Shown here piece by piece: positions 40,098 to 48,404 of a stretch of 64,000 nucleotides of DNA. The DNA comes from Isoptericola peretonis (GTDB taxonomy: Bacteria; Actinomycetota; Actinomycetes; Actinomycetales; Cellulomonadaceae), in assembly GCA_023241745.1 (NCBI GenBank), contig JALQCY010000003.1, positions 705,426 through 769,425 on the forward strand, in the 5' to 3' direction. The notes under the pieces were generated by a model, which made no database searches, was not told the origin of the DNA, and worked only from the letters and a program-made list of their open reading frames with translations. A program made the position numbers and the translations under genes. Position 1 is the stretch's first letter. Each line of letters begins with the position of its first letter.

Positions 40098-41420
40098 TCA
40101 GCCGATGAGCTTCTGTGCGGCCTCGCCGGCCTGCTGCATGGCCGTCTTCGGGTCGGTCTTGCCGACGAGGACGGCCTGCACCTGCTCGGCGATCTCGGTC
40201 TCGATCTGCGAGTACGCGGTGAACGCCCAGAACGGGTTCGACGACGACGTCGCGGTGATGCGCTCGTTGAACAGCGACCCGAACACGTCGGACGACACGA
40301 CCTCGGACTGCTGCGCCTCGGTGGTCACCGGCGGCAGGCCGCGCACCTCGTAGTCGGCCAGCACGGTGTCGAGGTCCGACGTCGCGAACTGCGCGAAGTC
40401 CGCCGCGGTCGCGGCGCCCTCCCCGTCGACGACGGCGATCGCGCCGCCCCACACCAGGGCGCGAGGCGTGTCGCCGGCCTTGAGGACCGGGCGGGAGACG
40501 GGCACGAGCTTGCTGCCGAGGTCCTTGTCCGGCGACTCCTCGGTGACCGCACCGCGGCCGACGGGGGCGTCGTCGTAGATGGCCGCGCGGCCCTGCGCGA
40601 ACAGGGAGCGGGCGTCGAAGCGGTCGACGTCGGCGGCGATGAGCTTCTGGTCGTACAGGGACTTGTACCAGGTGACCGCCTCGACCGAGGCGTCGTCGCC
40701 GATGGTGACGGTGTCGCCGTCGACGAGGGGGCTGCCGAAGGTCTCCATCCAGATGAGGATGTCCTTGAGCTGCGCCGCCTTGGTCGACGCGGCGTAGGGG
40801 ATGAGCCCGCCGCCGAGGCCCTTGAGGTCCTTGAGCGTCTTCTCGAACTCGTCGATCGTCGTCGGGAACGCGTCGCCGGAGACGCCGACCTTCTCCAGCA
40901 GCGCGGAGTTGGTGACCAGGCCGATGGCGCCGATCGTCCAGGGCAGGCCGTACTGCACCCCGTCGAACTGGGCGGCGGCGAGCGCGGCGTCGGTGTACCC
41001 ACGGCCCTCGGTCAGGGCGGACAGGTCCTGGAGCTTGCCCATGGCGGCGAGCGAACCGAGCCACGCGACGTCCACGTGGGCGGCGCCGGTGAACTGGCCG
41101 CCCTTCACCTGCAGGGTGAGCTGGTTGATGTACTCGTTGTACGGGAACGAGACGTCGTTCACGGTGACGTCGGCATGGTCCTCGTAGGCCTTGACGATCG
41201 CCTCGAGGGCGGGCGCCGCGGCCTCCTCGGTGAAGGACCAGGACGAGAACGCGAAGTCGGTCCTCGCGCCGCCGGTCGCGGCGGCCGAGGCGGCGCCGCC
41301 GCTCGCGGCGGGCGCGGACGGCGCACAGGCGGCGAGGGCGGCGGTGCCGGCGCCGATGCCGAGCAGCTGGAGCATGCGCCGGCGCGAGACGGCCGACTGC
41401 ATCAGGGGGTTCGTGGACAT
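40098..41420 (-). CDS. Sugar ABC transporter substrate-binding lipoprotein (Tat-type)
   Basis: A 440-residue extracellular solute-binding protein family 1 member. ATG 41420 (GAGGATC upstream) begins a Tat-type signal (SRRRMLQLLGIGAG, 12-25) ending in the lipobox LAAC with Cys32 as the lipidated residue. FAFSSWSFTEEAAAPALEAIVKAYE is the mature start; VDVAWLGSLAAMGKLQDLSAL, YGLPWTIGAIGLVTNSALLEKVG and PRALVWGGAIAV are typical of oligosaccharide-binding proteins. It delivers sugar to the two permeases encoded upstream. Order permease-permease-binding protein is less usual than binding protein first. No ATPase gene is nearby, as is common for systems sharing an MsiK-type ATPase. Confidence 0.92.
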   Translation of the reverse strand: MSTNPLMQSAVSRRRMLQLLGIGAGTAALAACAPSAPAASGGAASAAATGGARTDFAFSSWSFTEEAAAPALEAIVKAYEDHADVTVNDVSFPYNEYINQLTLQVKGGQFTGAAHVDVAWLGSLAAMGKLQDLSALTEGRGYTDAALAAAQFDGVQYGLPWTIGAIGLVTNSALLEKVGVSGDAFPTTIDEFEKTLKDLKGLGGGLIPYAASTKAAQLKDILIWMETFGSPLVDGDTVTIGDDASVEAVTWYKSLYDQKLIAADVDRFDARSLFAQGRAAIYDDAPVGRGAVTEESPDKDLGSKLVPVSRPVLKAGDTPRALVWGGAIAVVDGEGAATAADFAQFATSDLDTVLADYEVRGLPPVTTEAQQSEVVSSDVFGSLFNERITATSSSNPFWAFTAYSQIETEIAEQVQAVLVGKTDPKTAMQQAGEAAQKLIG

Positions 41421-41474
41421 GGGGATCCTCCGCATCGAGGGTCGGGTCTGTTTGGGTGGGTTCGGGGTGAGCGG

Positions 41475-42413
41475 TCAGCCCTTGACGGCGCCGGCGGTGA
41501 GGCCGCCGACCAGATACTTCTGCAGGGCGATGAAGGCGATCGCGACGGGGAGCGACACGACGAGCGACGCCGCCATGAGCTCGGGCCACGCCGTGGAGGC
41601 CTCGCCGATGAAGGTGTTGACCAGGCCGGGCGGCAGGGTCTGCTTCTCCGGGCCGGCCAGCGTGAGAGCGAAGACGAAGTCGTTCCAACCGCGGACGAAC
41701 GCGAACAGGCCGGCGGCGATGAGGCCCGGCGCCGCCAGCGGCAGCACGATCGAGTGGATGATCCGCAGCCGGGAGGCGCCGTCGACGCGCGCCGCCTCGA
41801 TCAGCTCGTCGGGGATCGTGTCGAAGAAGCCCTTGAGCATCCACACGCACAGCGGCAGCGTGAACGTGGTGAAGCTGAGCACCAGGGCGGTGTACGTGTT
41901 GAGCAGGTTGTACGCGCTGAACACGCTGTACAGCGTCACCAGCAGCAGGGCCTGCGGGAACATCTGCGACGCCAGCACCAGGTACATCAGGGAGCGCCGG
42001 CCGCGGTAGCGGAACTTGGAGAACGAGTACCCCATGTACGCCGACACCAGCACCGACAGCACGGCGGTGATCACCGAGACGATGACGCTGTTGCGCAGGT
42101 AGCCGAACAGCTGCTCGTTGGCGGCGAGCGACGCGAACGCGTCCAGGGTGGGCGCCGCGGGGAAGAACCGGGGCGGGTAGGCGAACACCTGGTCGCGCGG
42201 TGTCAGCGACGTGGCCAGCAGCCAGTACACCGGCAGGAGGCCGAAGCCGCCGCACACGATCACGGTGGCCCACGCGGCGATGCGCACACCGGGACGCTCG
42301 GAGCGCAGGCCGCCGCGGCGCAGCCGCTGGGGCGGCCGGGGCGTGCCGCCGCCGACCCGGGACGACGGCGTGGACGGGGTGGGCGTGGCGGGGAGCTGTG
42401 TCGTCGCGCTCAT
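41475..42413 (-). CDS. Carbohydrate ABC transporter permease (MalG-type)
   Basis: A 312-residue integral membrane protein with six predicted helices after a hydrophilic Pro/Arg-rich N-terminus (1-44). The cytoplasmic EAA loop reads IEAARVDGASRLRIIHSIVLPL, and PVYWLLATSLTPRDQVFAYPP is the periplasmic loop typical of MalG-type proteins. Its ATG overlaps the stop of the other permease (ATGA), so the two are made in equal amounts. It forms the channel with the MalF-type partner for the sugar captured by the lipoprotein encoded 54 bases downstream. Confidence 0.93.
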   Translation of the reverse strand: MSATTQLPATPTPSTPSSRVGGGTPRPPQRLRRGGLRSERPGVRIAAWATVIVCGGFGLLPVYWLLATSLTPRDQVFAYPPRFFPAAPTLDAFASLAANEQLFGYLRNSVIVSVITAVLSVLVSAYMGYSFSKFRYRGRRSLMYLVLASQMFPQALLLVTLYSVFSAYNLLNTYTALVLSFTTFTLPLCVWMLKGFFDTIPDELIEAARVDGASRLRIIHSIVLPLAAPGLIAAGLFAFVRGWNDFVFALTLAGPEKQTLPPGLVNTFIGEASTAWPELMAASLVVSLPVAIAFIALQKYLVGGLTAGAVKG

Positions 42414-43336
42414 CGCTCCTCTCCCTTCTCCGAGAAGCGGACGTACACGACGACGAGCGCCATGAGCAGCACCATCCACAGCAGGCCCAGCGCGCCGGCC
42501 TTGCCGAGGTCGTAGCCCTGGAAGGCCGTCTCGTACACGGCGGTGGCGAACGTCTGGGTGGCGCCCGCGGGGCCGCCGCCGGTGAGGACGTAGATGATGT
42601 CGAAGTGCTGGAAGTTCCAGATGAACTCCAGCAGCACCACCAGGCCGACGATGCCCTTGAGGTGCGGCAGCGTGATGGAGAAGAAGCGGCGGACCGTGCC
42701 CGCGCCGTCCATCTCGGCGGCCTCGTGCAGCTCGACCGGCACGGTCTGCAGGCCGGCCAGGAGCATCACCATCATCCAGGGGAACGACTGCCAGGTCTTC
42801 GCCAGGATCACGGCGCCCATCGCGGTGCCCGGCTGGGCGAGCCACGCCTGCGGGTCGTCGACGAGGCCGAGCCCCTGCAGCAGCGCGTTCATCACGCCGT
42901 AGTTGGCGTTGAAGATCCACATCCACAGGAACGACACGACGACGCCGGGCACCAGCCAGGGGATGAGCATGAGCCCGCGGAGCACCTTGGCGCCGCGGAT
43001 CCTCGTGTTCAGCGCCAGCGCGAGGGCGAACCCGATGACGAACGGCAGGATCGTGGTACCGAGCGTGAAGACCATCGTCTGGCGCAGCAGGCGCAGGAAG
43101 TCGCCCTGCAGCACCTCGACGACGTTCTGGAGCCCGACGAACGTGCGCCCGGGCAGCACCAGGCTCTGCTCGAAGAACGCCGTGACCAGCGCGGCGATCA
43201 GCGGGTAGAGCACCACGCCCGCGAGCAGCGCGACGCCCGGCAGCAGCAGCAGGACGGCGAACTGTCCGTCGCTCAGCCGACGCGGTGTCGTCTGTGACTT
43301 TCTGTGTTCAAGAGTGTGAGTTTGTGAACTCGACAT
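42410..43336 (-). CDS. Sugar ABC transporter permease (MalF-type)
   Basis: A 308-residue membrane protein with six predicted helices. GQFAVLLLLPGVALLAGVVLYPLIAALVTAF is helix 1, GLMLIPWLVPGVVVSFLWMWIFN is another, and the EAA motif is LHEAAEMDGAGTVRRFFSITLPHLKG. ATG 43336 is chosen; an in-frame ATG seven codons upstream is possible, and neither has a strong ribosome binding site. First gene of the operon that continues with the second permease, binding protein, BNR_4 protein and FAD oxidoreductase. A TTGACC-18-CAGAGT promoter lies about 60-90 bases upstream. Confidence 0.92.
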   Translation of the reverse strand: MSSSQTHTLEHRKSQTTPRRLSDGQFAVLLLLPGVALLAGVVLYPLIAALVTAFFEQSLVLPGRTFVGLQNVVEVLQGDFLRLLRQTMVFTLGTTILPFVIGFALALALNTRIRGAKVLRGLMLIPWLVPGVVVSFLWMWIFNANYGVMNALLQGLGLVDDPQAWLAQPGTAMGAVILAKTWQSFPWMMVMLLAGLQTVPVELHEAAEMDGAGTVRRFFSITLPHLKGIVGLVVLLEFIWNFQHFDIIYVLTGGGPAGATQTFATAVYETAFQGYDLGKAGALGLLWMVLLMALVVVYVRFSEKGEER

Positions 43337-43395
43337 GGCCACGTCCCTGTGGGTCATCGTCGGCGACGAGGGTGATGATCTGGTGTCCGCGACAC

Positions 43396-43425
43396 ACTCT
43401 GGCGGATCTCGGCCGATCTGGTCAA
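43396..43425 (-). promoter_or_regulatory. Candidate promoter of the sugar ABC operon
   Basis: On the minus strand TTGACC (43420-43425) and CAGAGT (43396-43401) are 18 bp apart, with TCGGCCGA palindromic in the spacer. The flanking 43426-43504 is poorer in G+C and holds the inverted repeat GTGCGGT/ACCGCAC (43441-43447, 43474-43480), a possible regulator site. No gene is seen in 43337-43582. Confidence 0.4.
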
Positions 43426-43504
43426 ACGCCCACGGTCTCGGTGCGGTAACAACTGTGCACCAGAGAGAACATCACCGCACAGAAGTTCTCATAGAAATGA
43501 ACAG

Positions 43505-43553
43505 ACGAGAGCCGCCGGGCTCGACGCACGGCGTCGGGCTCGGCGGCTCTCGT
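43505..43553 (-). terminator. 23-bp-stem hairpin after the alpha-galactosidase gene
   Basis: Outer arms ACGAGAGCCGCC/GGCGGCTCTCGT (43505-43516, 43542-43553) continue inward with only G-T wobbles to a 3-base loop ACG. It begins 30 bases after the GH36 stop in the direction of transcription and separates that gene from the ABC operon. Confidence 0.7.
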
Positions 43554-43582
43554 CGAGCAGCGGGTCGCAAGGGCTCCGCGGG

Positions 43583-45874
43583 TCAGTCCACGGCCTCCAC
43601 GCGGAGCACCAGCGAGGACTCGGGCGCGGCCTCGGGGGCCTGGAGCCCGGAGACGGCGAGTGCGCGGCCGGTGAGCACGACGCCGCGGGGGACGTCGTCG
43701 GGGCGGGCGGGCATCGGCTGCGGCGTCACGCCGTCGGACGCCACGGCGCCGTCGGCGGACGGCAGCCCGAACCACGGCGGCACGGACCAGACTCCGAAGG
43801 CGTCGCGGCTCAGCGGCAGCGGGGTGACGCGGTAGCGGCGCTCGGGGTCCAGTCCGCGCAGGGTGAACCGGCCGGGCGGTGCGGTGGCCGGCCGGGCGAG
43901 CGTCACCACCTGGAACAGCGCCCGGCTGCGGTCGGTCGCGACGACGCCCCACACCAGCTGGGTGTCGGGGTCTGCGGCGTCGTGACGCACGAGGGTGCCG
44001 GTGTGCAGCAGGGTGCGCTCGGCCTTGTACAGCTCGACCCAGCCGCGCAGGTCGGCGATCTGCTCGGGCGTCGACCGCGTGAGGTCCCACTCGATCCCGA
44101 AGTGCCCGAACAGCGCCGTCGCCGCGCGGAACGCCAGGGAGTGCGCGCGGCGGGTCTGGTGGCTGACGTCCGCCGCGACGTGCGCGCCGAGGTACTCCAG
44201 GGGCAGCAGCTGCGCCGTCCACGGCTGCATCTGCTGCCGCTCCAGCGGGTCCGTGCAGTCCGACACCCACACCCGCTGCGTGTGCTCGGCGACGCCCAGG
44301 TCGACGCGGCCGCCGCCCGACGAGCACGACTCGATCTCCAGCCCGGGGTGCCGCCGCCGCAGCTCTGCCATGACCCCGTAGGCGGCGAGCGTCTGGGCGT
44401 GCACCACCGGCCGCCCGTGGGTGCCCGAGCCCGGGTCGACCAGGTCGCGGTTGTGGTCCCACTTGACGTAGTCGACCCCGTACCGCCCGATCAGGGCGCT
44501 CATGCGCTCGAGCACGTACGCGGCGGCCTCCGGGTTCGACAGGTCGAGCACGTGCTGATGGCGGGACGGCACGGTCGTGCGGCCGCCGGCCCCCATGACC
44601 CACTCGGGGCGGGCGCGCGCGAGGTCGCTGTCCAGGTTGACCATCTCGGGCTCGAACCACAGGCCGAACTCCATGCCCAGGCCGTGCACGTGGTCGGCGA
44701 TCGGGTCCAGCCCGTCGGGCCAGACGTCCTCGTCGACGTACCAGTCGCCGAGGCCCCGGGTGTCGTCGCGGCGCCCGCGGAACCAGCCGTCGTCGAGCAC
44801 GTACCGCTCCACGCCGAGCTCCGCCGCGGCGTCGGCGAGCGCGGTGAGCCGGCCGAGGTCGTGGTCGAAGTAGACGGCCTCCCACACGTTGAGCGTCACC
44901 GGCCGCGGGCCGCGAGGGTGACCGGTGCGCCGCCGCAGCATCCGGTGCAGGCGCGCCGCCTGCGCGTCGAGCCCGTGGCCGTGCACGCCGTAGACCCACG
45001 GCGTGCCGTACTCCTCGCCCGGCGCGAGGGTGACCTCGCCGGGGAGCAGCAGCTCCCCGCCGCCCAGCACCTGCTCGCCGGTGGGTAGGCGCTCCGCCCA
45101 GTGCCGGTGGTTGCCCGACCAGCCCACGTGCAGGCCCCACACCTCGCCGCCGCCGAAGCCGAAGCCCGGCACGCCCACCGTGAGGAGCGTGGCGGCGTCG
45201 GCGCCCGTCCGGCCGCGGCGCCCCTCGCGCAGGTGCGTGCCGACGGTCAGGTCGTGGCGCTGCGGCACGCGCTCCTTGCCCCACCGGCCGGTGAGGTCGA
45301 GCACCTCGCGCGCCCGCGCCGGCACGGGGAGCACCACGGCGAGCTCGTGCACCCGGTACCCGGCGCCGTCGTTGCGGAGCGTCGCGCGGGTGCGCAGCAC
45401 GCCGTCGGGGGTGAGCTCGACGTCCAGCACGAGGACGAGCTCCGCGACCGCGTCCACCGCCTCGACCCTCAGCGCCCCCGCCCCGCCCTCGGTGAGGCCC
45501 TGGCCGAGGCGGCCGCCGCAGAGCGTCGCGACCGTCGTCGTGAACCGGGGCGACCAGGCCTGCCCGTCGCGCTCGCCCACGATGCCGGGCCGGCCCTGCC
45601 AGCCGGTGCGCGGTTCGGGCACGAGGGCGACACGCACGGGCTCGTCCGGGCCGTTGTTGGCGAGCGGGGCCGTGGCGGCCAGGGTGACGGCGGCGGCGTC
45701 GTCGGCGGTCAGCGGGCCCAGGTCGTCGCCCCAGTGCACGACGGTGGGCAGCTCGCCGCCGCGGACGTCGACCAGCACGCTGACGCCATCCGCGCGCAGG
45801 TGGACGACGGCGTCGACGGCGGGGGTGTGGTCGGTCGTGTCGGCGGCGACGGCGCGGCCGGGGGTGACAGTCAC
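43583..45874 (-). CDS. Alpha-galactosidase, GH36
   Basis: A 763-residue glycoside hydrolase that releases alpha-1,6-linked galactose from oligosaccharides such as raffinose or melibiose. Domain order is the GH36 one: N-terminal beta-sandwich (1-330), TIM barrel (about 335-655) and C-terminal beta domain. Barrel motifs are RPVTLNVWEAVYFDHD, RYVLDDGWFRGRRDDTRGLG, GMEFGLWFEPEMVN, the nucleophile Asp473 in YVKWDHNRD, IESCSSGGGRVDLG and the acid/base Asp539 in WVSDCTDPLERQ. No signal peptide, so it acts inside the cell on imported sugar. It has no own transporter but lies upstream of the sugar ABC operon, which suggests but does not prove an alpha-galactoside substrate for that operon. Confidence 0.93.
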   Translation of the reverse strand: MTVTPGRAVAADTTDHTPAVDAVVHLRADGVSVLVDVRGGELPTVVHWGDDLGPLTADDAAAVTLAATAPLANNGPDEPVRVALVPEPRTGWQGRPGIVGERDGQAWSPRFTTTVATLCGGRLGQGLTEGGAGALRVEAVDAVAELVLVLDVELTPDGVLRTRATLRNDGAGYRVHELAVVLPVPARAREVLDLTGRWGKERVPQRHDLTVGTHLREGRRGRTGADAATLLTVGVPGFGFGGGEVWGLHVGWSGNHRHWAERLPTGEQVLGGGELLLPGEVTLAPGEEYGTPWVYGVHGHGLDAQAARLHRMLRRRTGHPRGPRPVTLNVWEAVYFDHDLGRLTALADAAAELGVERYVLDDGWFRGRRDDTRGLGDWYVDEDVWPDGLDPIADHVHGLGMEFGLWFEPEMVNLDSDLARARPEWVMGAGGRTTVPSRHQHVLDLSNPEAAAYVLERMSALIGRYGVDYVKWDHNRDLVDPGSGTHGRPVVHAQTLAAYGVMAELRRRHPGLEIESCSSGGGRVDLGVAEHTQRVWVSDCTDPLERQQMQPWTAQLLPLEYLGAHVAADVSHQTRRAHSLAFRAATALFGHFGIEWDLTRSTPEQIADLRGWVELYKAERTLLHTGTLVRHDAADPDTQLVWGVVATDRSRALFQVVTLARPATAPPGRFTLRGLDPERRYRVTPLPLSRDAFGVWSVPPWFGLPSADGAVASDGVTPQPMPARPDDVPRGVVLTGRALAVSGLQAPEAAPESSLVLRVEAVD

Positions 45875-45938
45875 CGGACGAGCGTGCCATGTCGGGTGGC
45901 GCGCCTCACGCTCGCGCCCGCGATCCGGTCAGATCCGG

Positions 45939-46196
45939 TCAGGCGACGGCGCCGCGCACCACTCGCAGCCGCCAGCCGACGAGGGCGGCTATGACCGCGA
46001 CGACGAGCCAGGCGAGGCCGTGCACCAGCGCGTCGTGGGCCTTGGCGACGATCTCCAGGGCGTACCCCGGCGAGGAGTCCTCGAACATCGTCGAGACGTA
46101 CCAGCGGTTGCCCCAGCGGAACCCGTCGGCGACGGCGAGGCAGAGGGCGACGACCGCGACGATCCGGAAGAGCCCGCGGCCCCGTTGTCTGCGCAC
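45939..46196 (-). CDS. Small two-helix membrane protein
   Basis: An 85-residue protein with two hydrophobic segments (about 9-24, LFRIVAVVALCLAVAD, and 54-76, LVHGLAWLVVAVIAALVGW), the first after a basic MRRQRGRG start, so the N-terminus is probably inside. The loop FRWGNRWYVSTMFEDSSPGYALEIVAKAHDA faces out. I do not recognise a family. It stands between alpha-galactosidase and RidA genes on the same strand with gaps of 64 and 33 bases; no common function is evident. Confidence 0.65.
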   Translation of the reverse strand: MRRQRGRGLFRIVAVVALCLAVADGFRWGNRWYVSTMFEDSSPGYALEIVAKAHDALVHGLAWLVVAVIAALVGWRLRVVRGAVA

Positions 46197-46229
46197 GGCG
46201 GCAACCCTAGGGCGCGGGCACGGCGGGCG

Positions 46230-46619
46230 TCAGCCCTCGGGGACCGTCGCCACGGCCTCGACCTCGACGAGCGCACCGGGGCGCGCGGGCGCGACGGCGA
46301 TGACGGTGACCGCGGTACGCGCCCGCCAGACCTTCGCGGACGCGGCATAGCCCTCGTTCGGGTCGACGGACGGGTCCAGGTAGATGGTCAGCTTCGCGAC
46401 GTGCTCGGCGTCGGTGCCCGCCTCCGCGAGCACCGCGAGCACGTTGCGCAGCGCCTGCTCCGTCTGCGGGCCGAGCCCGCCCTCCACGAGGGCGCCGTCG
46501 GGCCCGGTGCCGTTCTGCCCGCCCACGTAGAGGGTGCGACCGGCGGGCAGGATCATGCCCCACGCGAACGCGGGGTTCTGGTGCAGCTGCGGCGGGTTGA
46601 CCGGCGTCGGCGTCGACAT
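46230..46619 (-). CDS. RidA family protein
   Basis: A 129-residue member of the RidA/YjgF/UK114 family, trimeric proteins that hydrolyse reactive enamines and imines from PLP enzymes. ATG 46619 follows AAGGGAC. AGRTLYVGGQNGTGPDG, ALRNVLAVLAEAGTDAEHVAKLTIYL and TAVTVIAVAPARPGALVEVEAVA are the family strands and helix; Arg in VWRARTAV is at the position of the catalytic arginine by comparison. A regular RidA would have slightly different spacing around PARTTVG, so it may belong to a sister subfamily without deaminase activity. No linked PLP enzyme. Confidence 0.85.
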   Translation of the reverse strand: MSTPTPVNPPQLHQNPAFAWGMILPAGRTLYVGGQNGTGPDGALVEGGLGPQTEQALRNVLAVLAEAGTDAEHVAKLTIYLDPSVDPNEGYAASAKVWRARTAVTVIAVAPARPGALVEVEAVATVPEG

Positions 46620-46716
46620 GGCACGTCCCTTCGTCGAGGTGTGCACCGAGCGTCTCGCAAGCCACCGACAGTCGTTCGGGTTGCGGCCCGGCCGGGCGGG
46701 GGAAGACTCCCTGACC

Positions 46717-46983
46717 ATGGACAACGTGGACTACGACCAGCTCGCCGACGACTACGGGTGGCTCGTCGGCGGGGCCGCCATCGCCGTGTACGTGGCGATC
46801 GCCGTGATCTTCCTGATCGCGTACATCCGGATCATCCAGAAGGCCGGCTACTCGGGGTGGTGGATCCTCGTCGCCGTCGTGCCGATCCTCAACGTGGTCA
46901 TGTTCCTCGTCTTCGCCTTCTCGCGCTGGCCCGTGCTGCGCGAGCGGGACGGGCTGCGGGCGGGGCAGGTCTACCCGCGCTGA
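46717..46983 (+). CDS. Small two-helix membrane protein (DUF5684-like)
   Basis: An 88-residue protein with helices at about 17-40 (VGGAAIAVYVAIAVIFLIAYIRI) and 46-66 (GWWILVAVVPILNVVMFLVFAF), the second containing the G-W-W-x-x-x-x-x-x-P pattern seen in small membrane proteins of the DUF805/DUF5684 kind. The C-terminus SRWPVLRERDGLRAGQVYPR is basic. It starts at ATG 46717, 8 bases after AAGACT, another leaderless candidate. The function is unknown. Confidence 0.65.
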   Translation: MDNVDYDQLADDYGWLVGGAAIAVYVAIAVIFLIAYIRIIQKAGYSGWWILVAVVPILNVVMFLVFAFSRWPVLRERDGLRAGQVYPR

Positions 46984-47025
46984 CCGGCGGAGGCGCGTGG
47001 GCCGGCCGTCAGGCCCGTGATCGGC

Positions 47026-47042
47026 TTGGAGGTTTCCTCCAA
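47026..47042. promoter_or_regulatory. Palindrome TTGGAGG-TTT-CCTCCAA upstream of the E1alpha gene
   Basis: Perfect 7-bp arms, about 185 bases upstream of GTG 47226. Candidate operator; no factor can be named. Confidence 0.4.
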
Positions 47043-47097
47043 AACGACCGGGGGGACATTGGCACCGTCGCCGGGGGGTGCGCCCCCTGGACGGCAA

Positions 47098-47128
47098 CCT
47101 ACGCTGGCGTAGGCTACGAAGGCGTAGG
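47098..47128. promoter_or_regulatory. Tandem 15-bp operator-like repeat CTACGNNGGCGTAGG
   Basis: Two directly adjacent copies (47099-47113, 47114-47128) of CTACGNNGGCGTAGG. The first lies in a perfect palindrome, CCTACGC-TG-GCGTAGG (47098-47113), and the outermost AACCTACGC/GCGTAGGTT (47096-47104, 47122-47130) are also inverted. Typical of TetR-type sites; about 100 bases upstream of the 2-oxoacid dehydrogenase operon. Confidence 0.6.
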
Positions 47129-47225
47129 TTCCCCTGGGCCACCGATCCGGTGGTCCTGGCCGGGACCTCCTCCCATGCCGGAGCAGCCCCAGCCCCGCCC
47201 AGGGGCCGACAGCGAAGGAGAACGC

Positions 47226-48404
47226 GTGCCGCACACCCCCACCGGCGAGCCCGACGCCGCGCCCGCCGACATCGCGCCCGTTGATGTCGAGCCCCTGGTC
47301 CAGCTCGTCTCGCCCACCGGCGAGCGTGTCGTCGAACCCGACAACGCGGGCTACCGCTCGCGTGTCGACCACCTCACCTCCGAGGACCTGCGCGCCCTGT
47401 ACCGCGACATGGTGCTGACGCGACGGTTCGACGACGAGGCCACGGCCCTGCAGCGCCAGGGCGAGCTCGCGCTGTACGCGCAGGGCCGTGGCCAGGAGGC
47501 CGCCCAGGTCGGGTCGGCGTACGCGCTGGCCCCGCAGGACTACGTGTTCCCCTCCTACCGCGAGCACGGTGTGCTGCAGGCGCGCGGCGTCGACCCGGTC
47601 GACCGCCTCCGCCTGTACCGCGGCCAGGACCACGGCGGCTGGGATACCGAAGCGCACAACGTGCACCTGTACACCCTGGTCATCGGCTCCCACGTGCTGC
47701 ACGCCACCGGCTACGCCATGGGCATCCAGCGGGACGGCGCCGTCGGCACCGGCGACGCCGCCCGCGACGCCGCCGTCGTCACCTACTTCGGCGACGGCGC
47801 CACGAGCCAGGGCGACGTGAGCGAGGCCCTCGTCTTCGCGGCGGTCAACAACGCCCCGGTCGTGTTCTTCCTGCAGAACAACCAGTGGGCGATCTCCGAG
47901 CCCACGTCGCGCCAGTCGCGGGCGCCGCTGTACCAGCGCGGCGAGGGCTTCGGCATCCCCAGCGTCCGCGTCGACGGCAACGACGTCCTCGCCGTCTACG
48001 CCGTGACGGCCGAGGCGCTCGAGCGCGCCCACTCCGGCGGCGGGCCCACCTTCATCGAGGCGTACACGTACCGCATGGGCGCCCACACGACCTCCGACGA
48101 CCCCAGCCGGTACCGGGAGCGCGCCGAGGAGGACTACTGGGCGCGCCGCGACCCGATCGAGCGTGTCGCCGCGCTGCTGCGCGCGGAGGACGGCTGGGAC
48201 GACGACTGGGCCGCCGGGATCGACCGCGAGGCCGACGCCCTGGGCGAGCGGCTGCGCACCGAGGTGCGCCAGCTCGGCGCCCCGCCCACCGCGACGATGT
48301 TCGAGCACGTCTACGCGACGGAGCACGCGCAGGTCCAGACCGAGCGGGCGTGGTTCGAGCAGTACGAGAACGAGACGAACGAGACGACGGGGGCCACCCG
48401 ATGA
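47226..48404 (+). CDS. 2-oxoacid dehydrogenase E1 component, alpha subunit
   Basis: A 392-residue ThDP enzyme subunit from GTG 47226 with GAAGGAG 6 bases upstream (ATG 47175 has no such site). After a 60-residue Asp/Pro-rich lead, the E1 alpha fold begins (LTSEDLRALYRDMVLTRRFD). ThDP/Mg motif: FGDGATSQGDVSEALVFAAV (Gly189-Asp190-Gly191), then NNQWAISEP and FIEAYTYRMGAHTTSDDPSRY, which contains the phosphorylation-loop region. It decarboxylates pyruvate or branched-chain 2-oxoacids; actinobacteria mostly use AceE for pyruvate, so the branched-chain/2-oxoacid complex (Bkd type) is the more likely identity, but the specificity cannot be read here. First gene of a three-gene operon. Confidence 0.92.
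   Translation: MPHTPTGEPDAAPADIAPVDVEPLVQLVSPTGERVVEPDNAGYRSRVDHLTSEDLRALYRDMVLTRRFDDEATALQRQGELALYAQGRGQEAAQVGSAYALAPQDYVFPSYREHGVLQARGVDPVDRLRLYRGQDHGGWDTEAHNVHLYTLVIGSHVLHATGYAMGIQRDGAVGTGDAARDAAVVTYFGDGATSQGDVSEALVFAAVNNAPVVFFLQNNQWAISEPTSRQSRAPLYQRGEGFGIPSVRVDGNDVLAVYAVTAEALERAHSGGGPTFIEAYTYRMGAHTTSDDPSRYRERAEEDYWARRDPIERVAALLRAEDGWDDDWAAGIDREADALGERLRTEVRQLGAPPTATMFEHVYATEHAQVQTERAWFEQYENETNETTGATR

Noticed and set aside
46984..47225. A small gene or riboswitch before the E1alpha gene
   Set aside because: No frame with a ribosome binding site and plausible codon use; the repeats are short DNA palindromes of operator type, not a conserved riboswitch architecture. ATG 47175 was also rejected as E1alpha start because GTG 47226 has a strong ribosome binding site.
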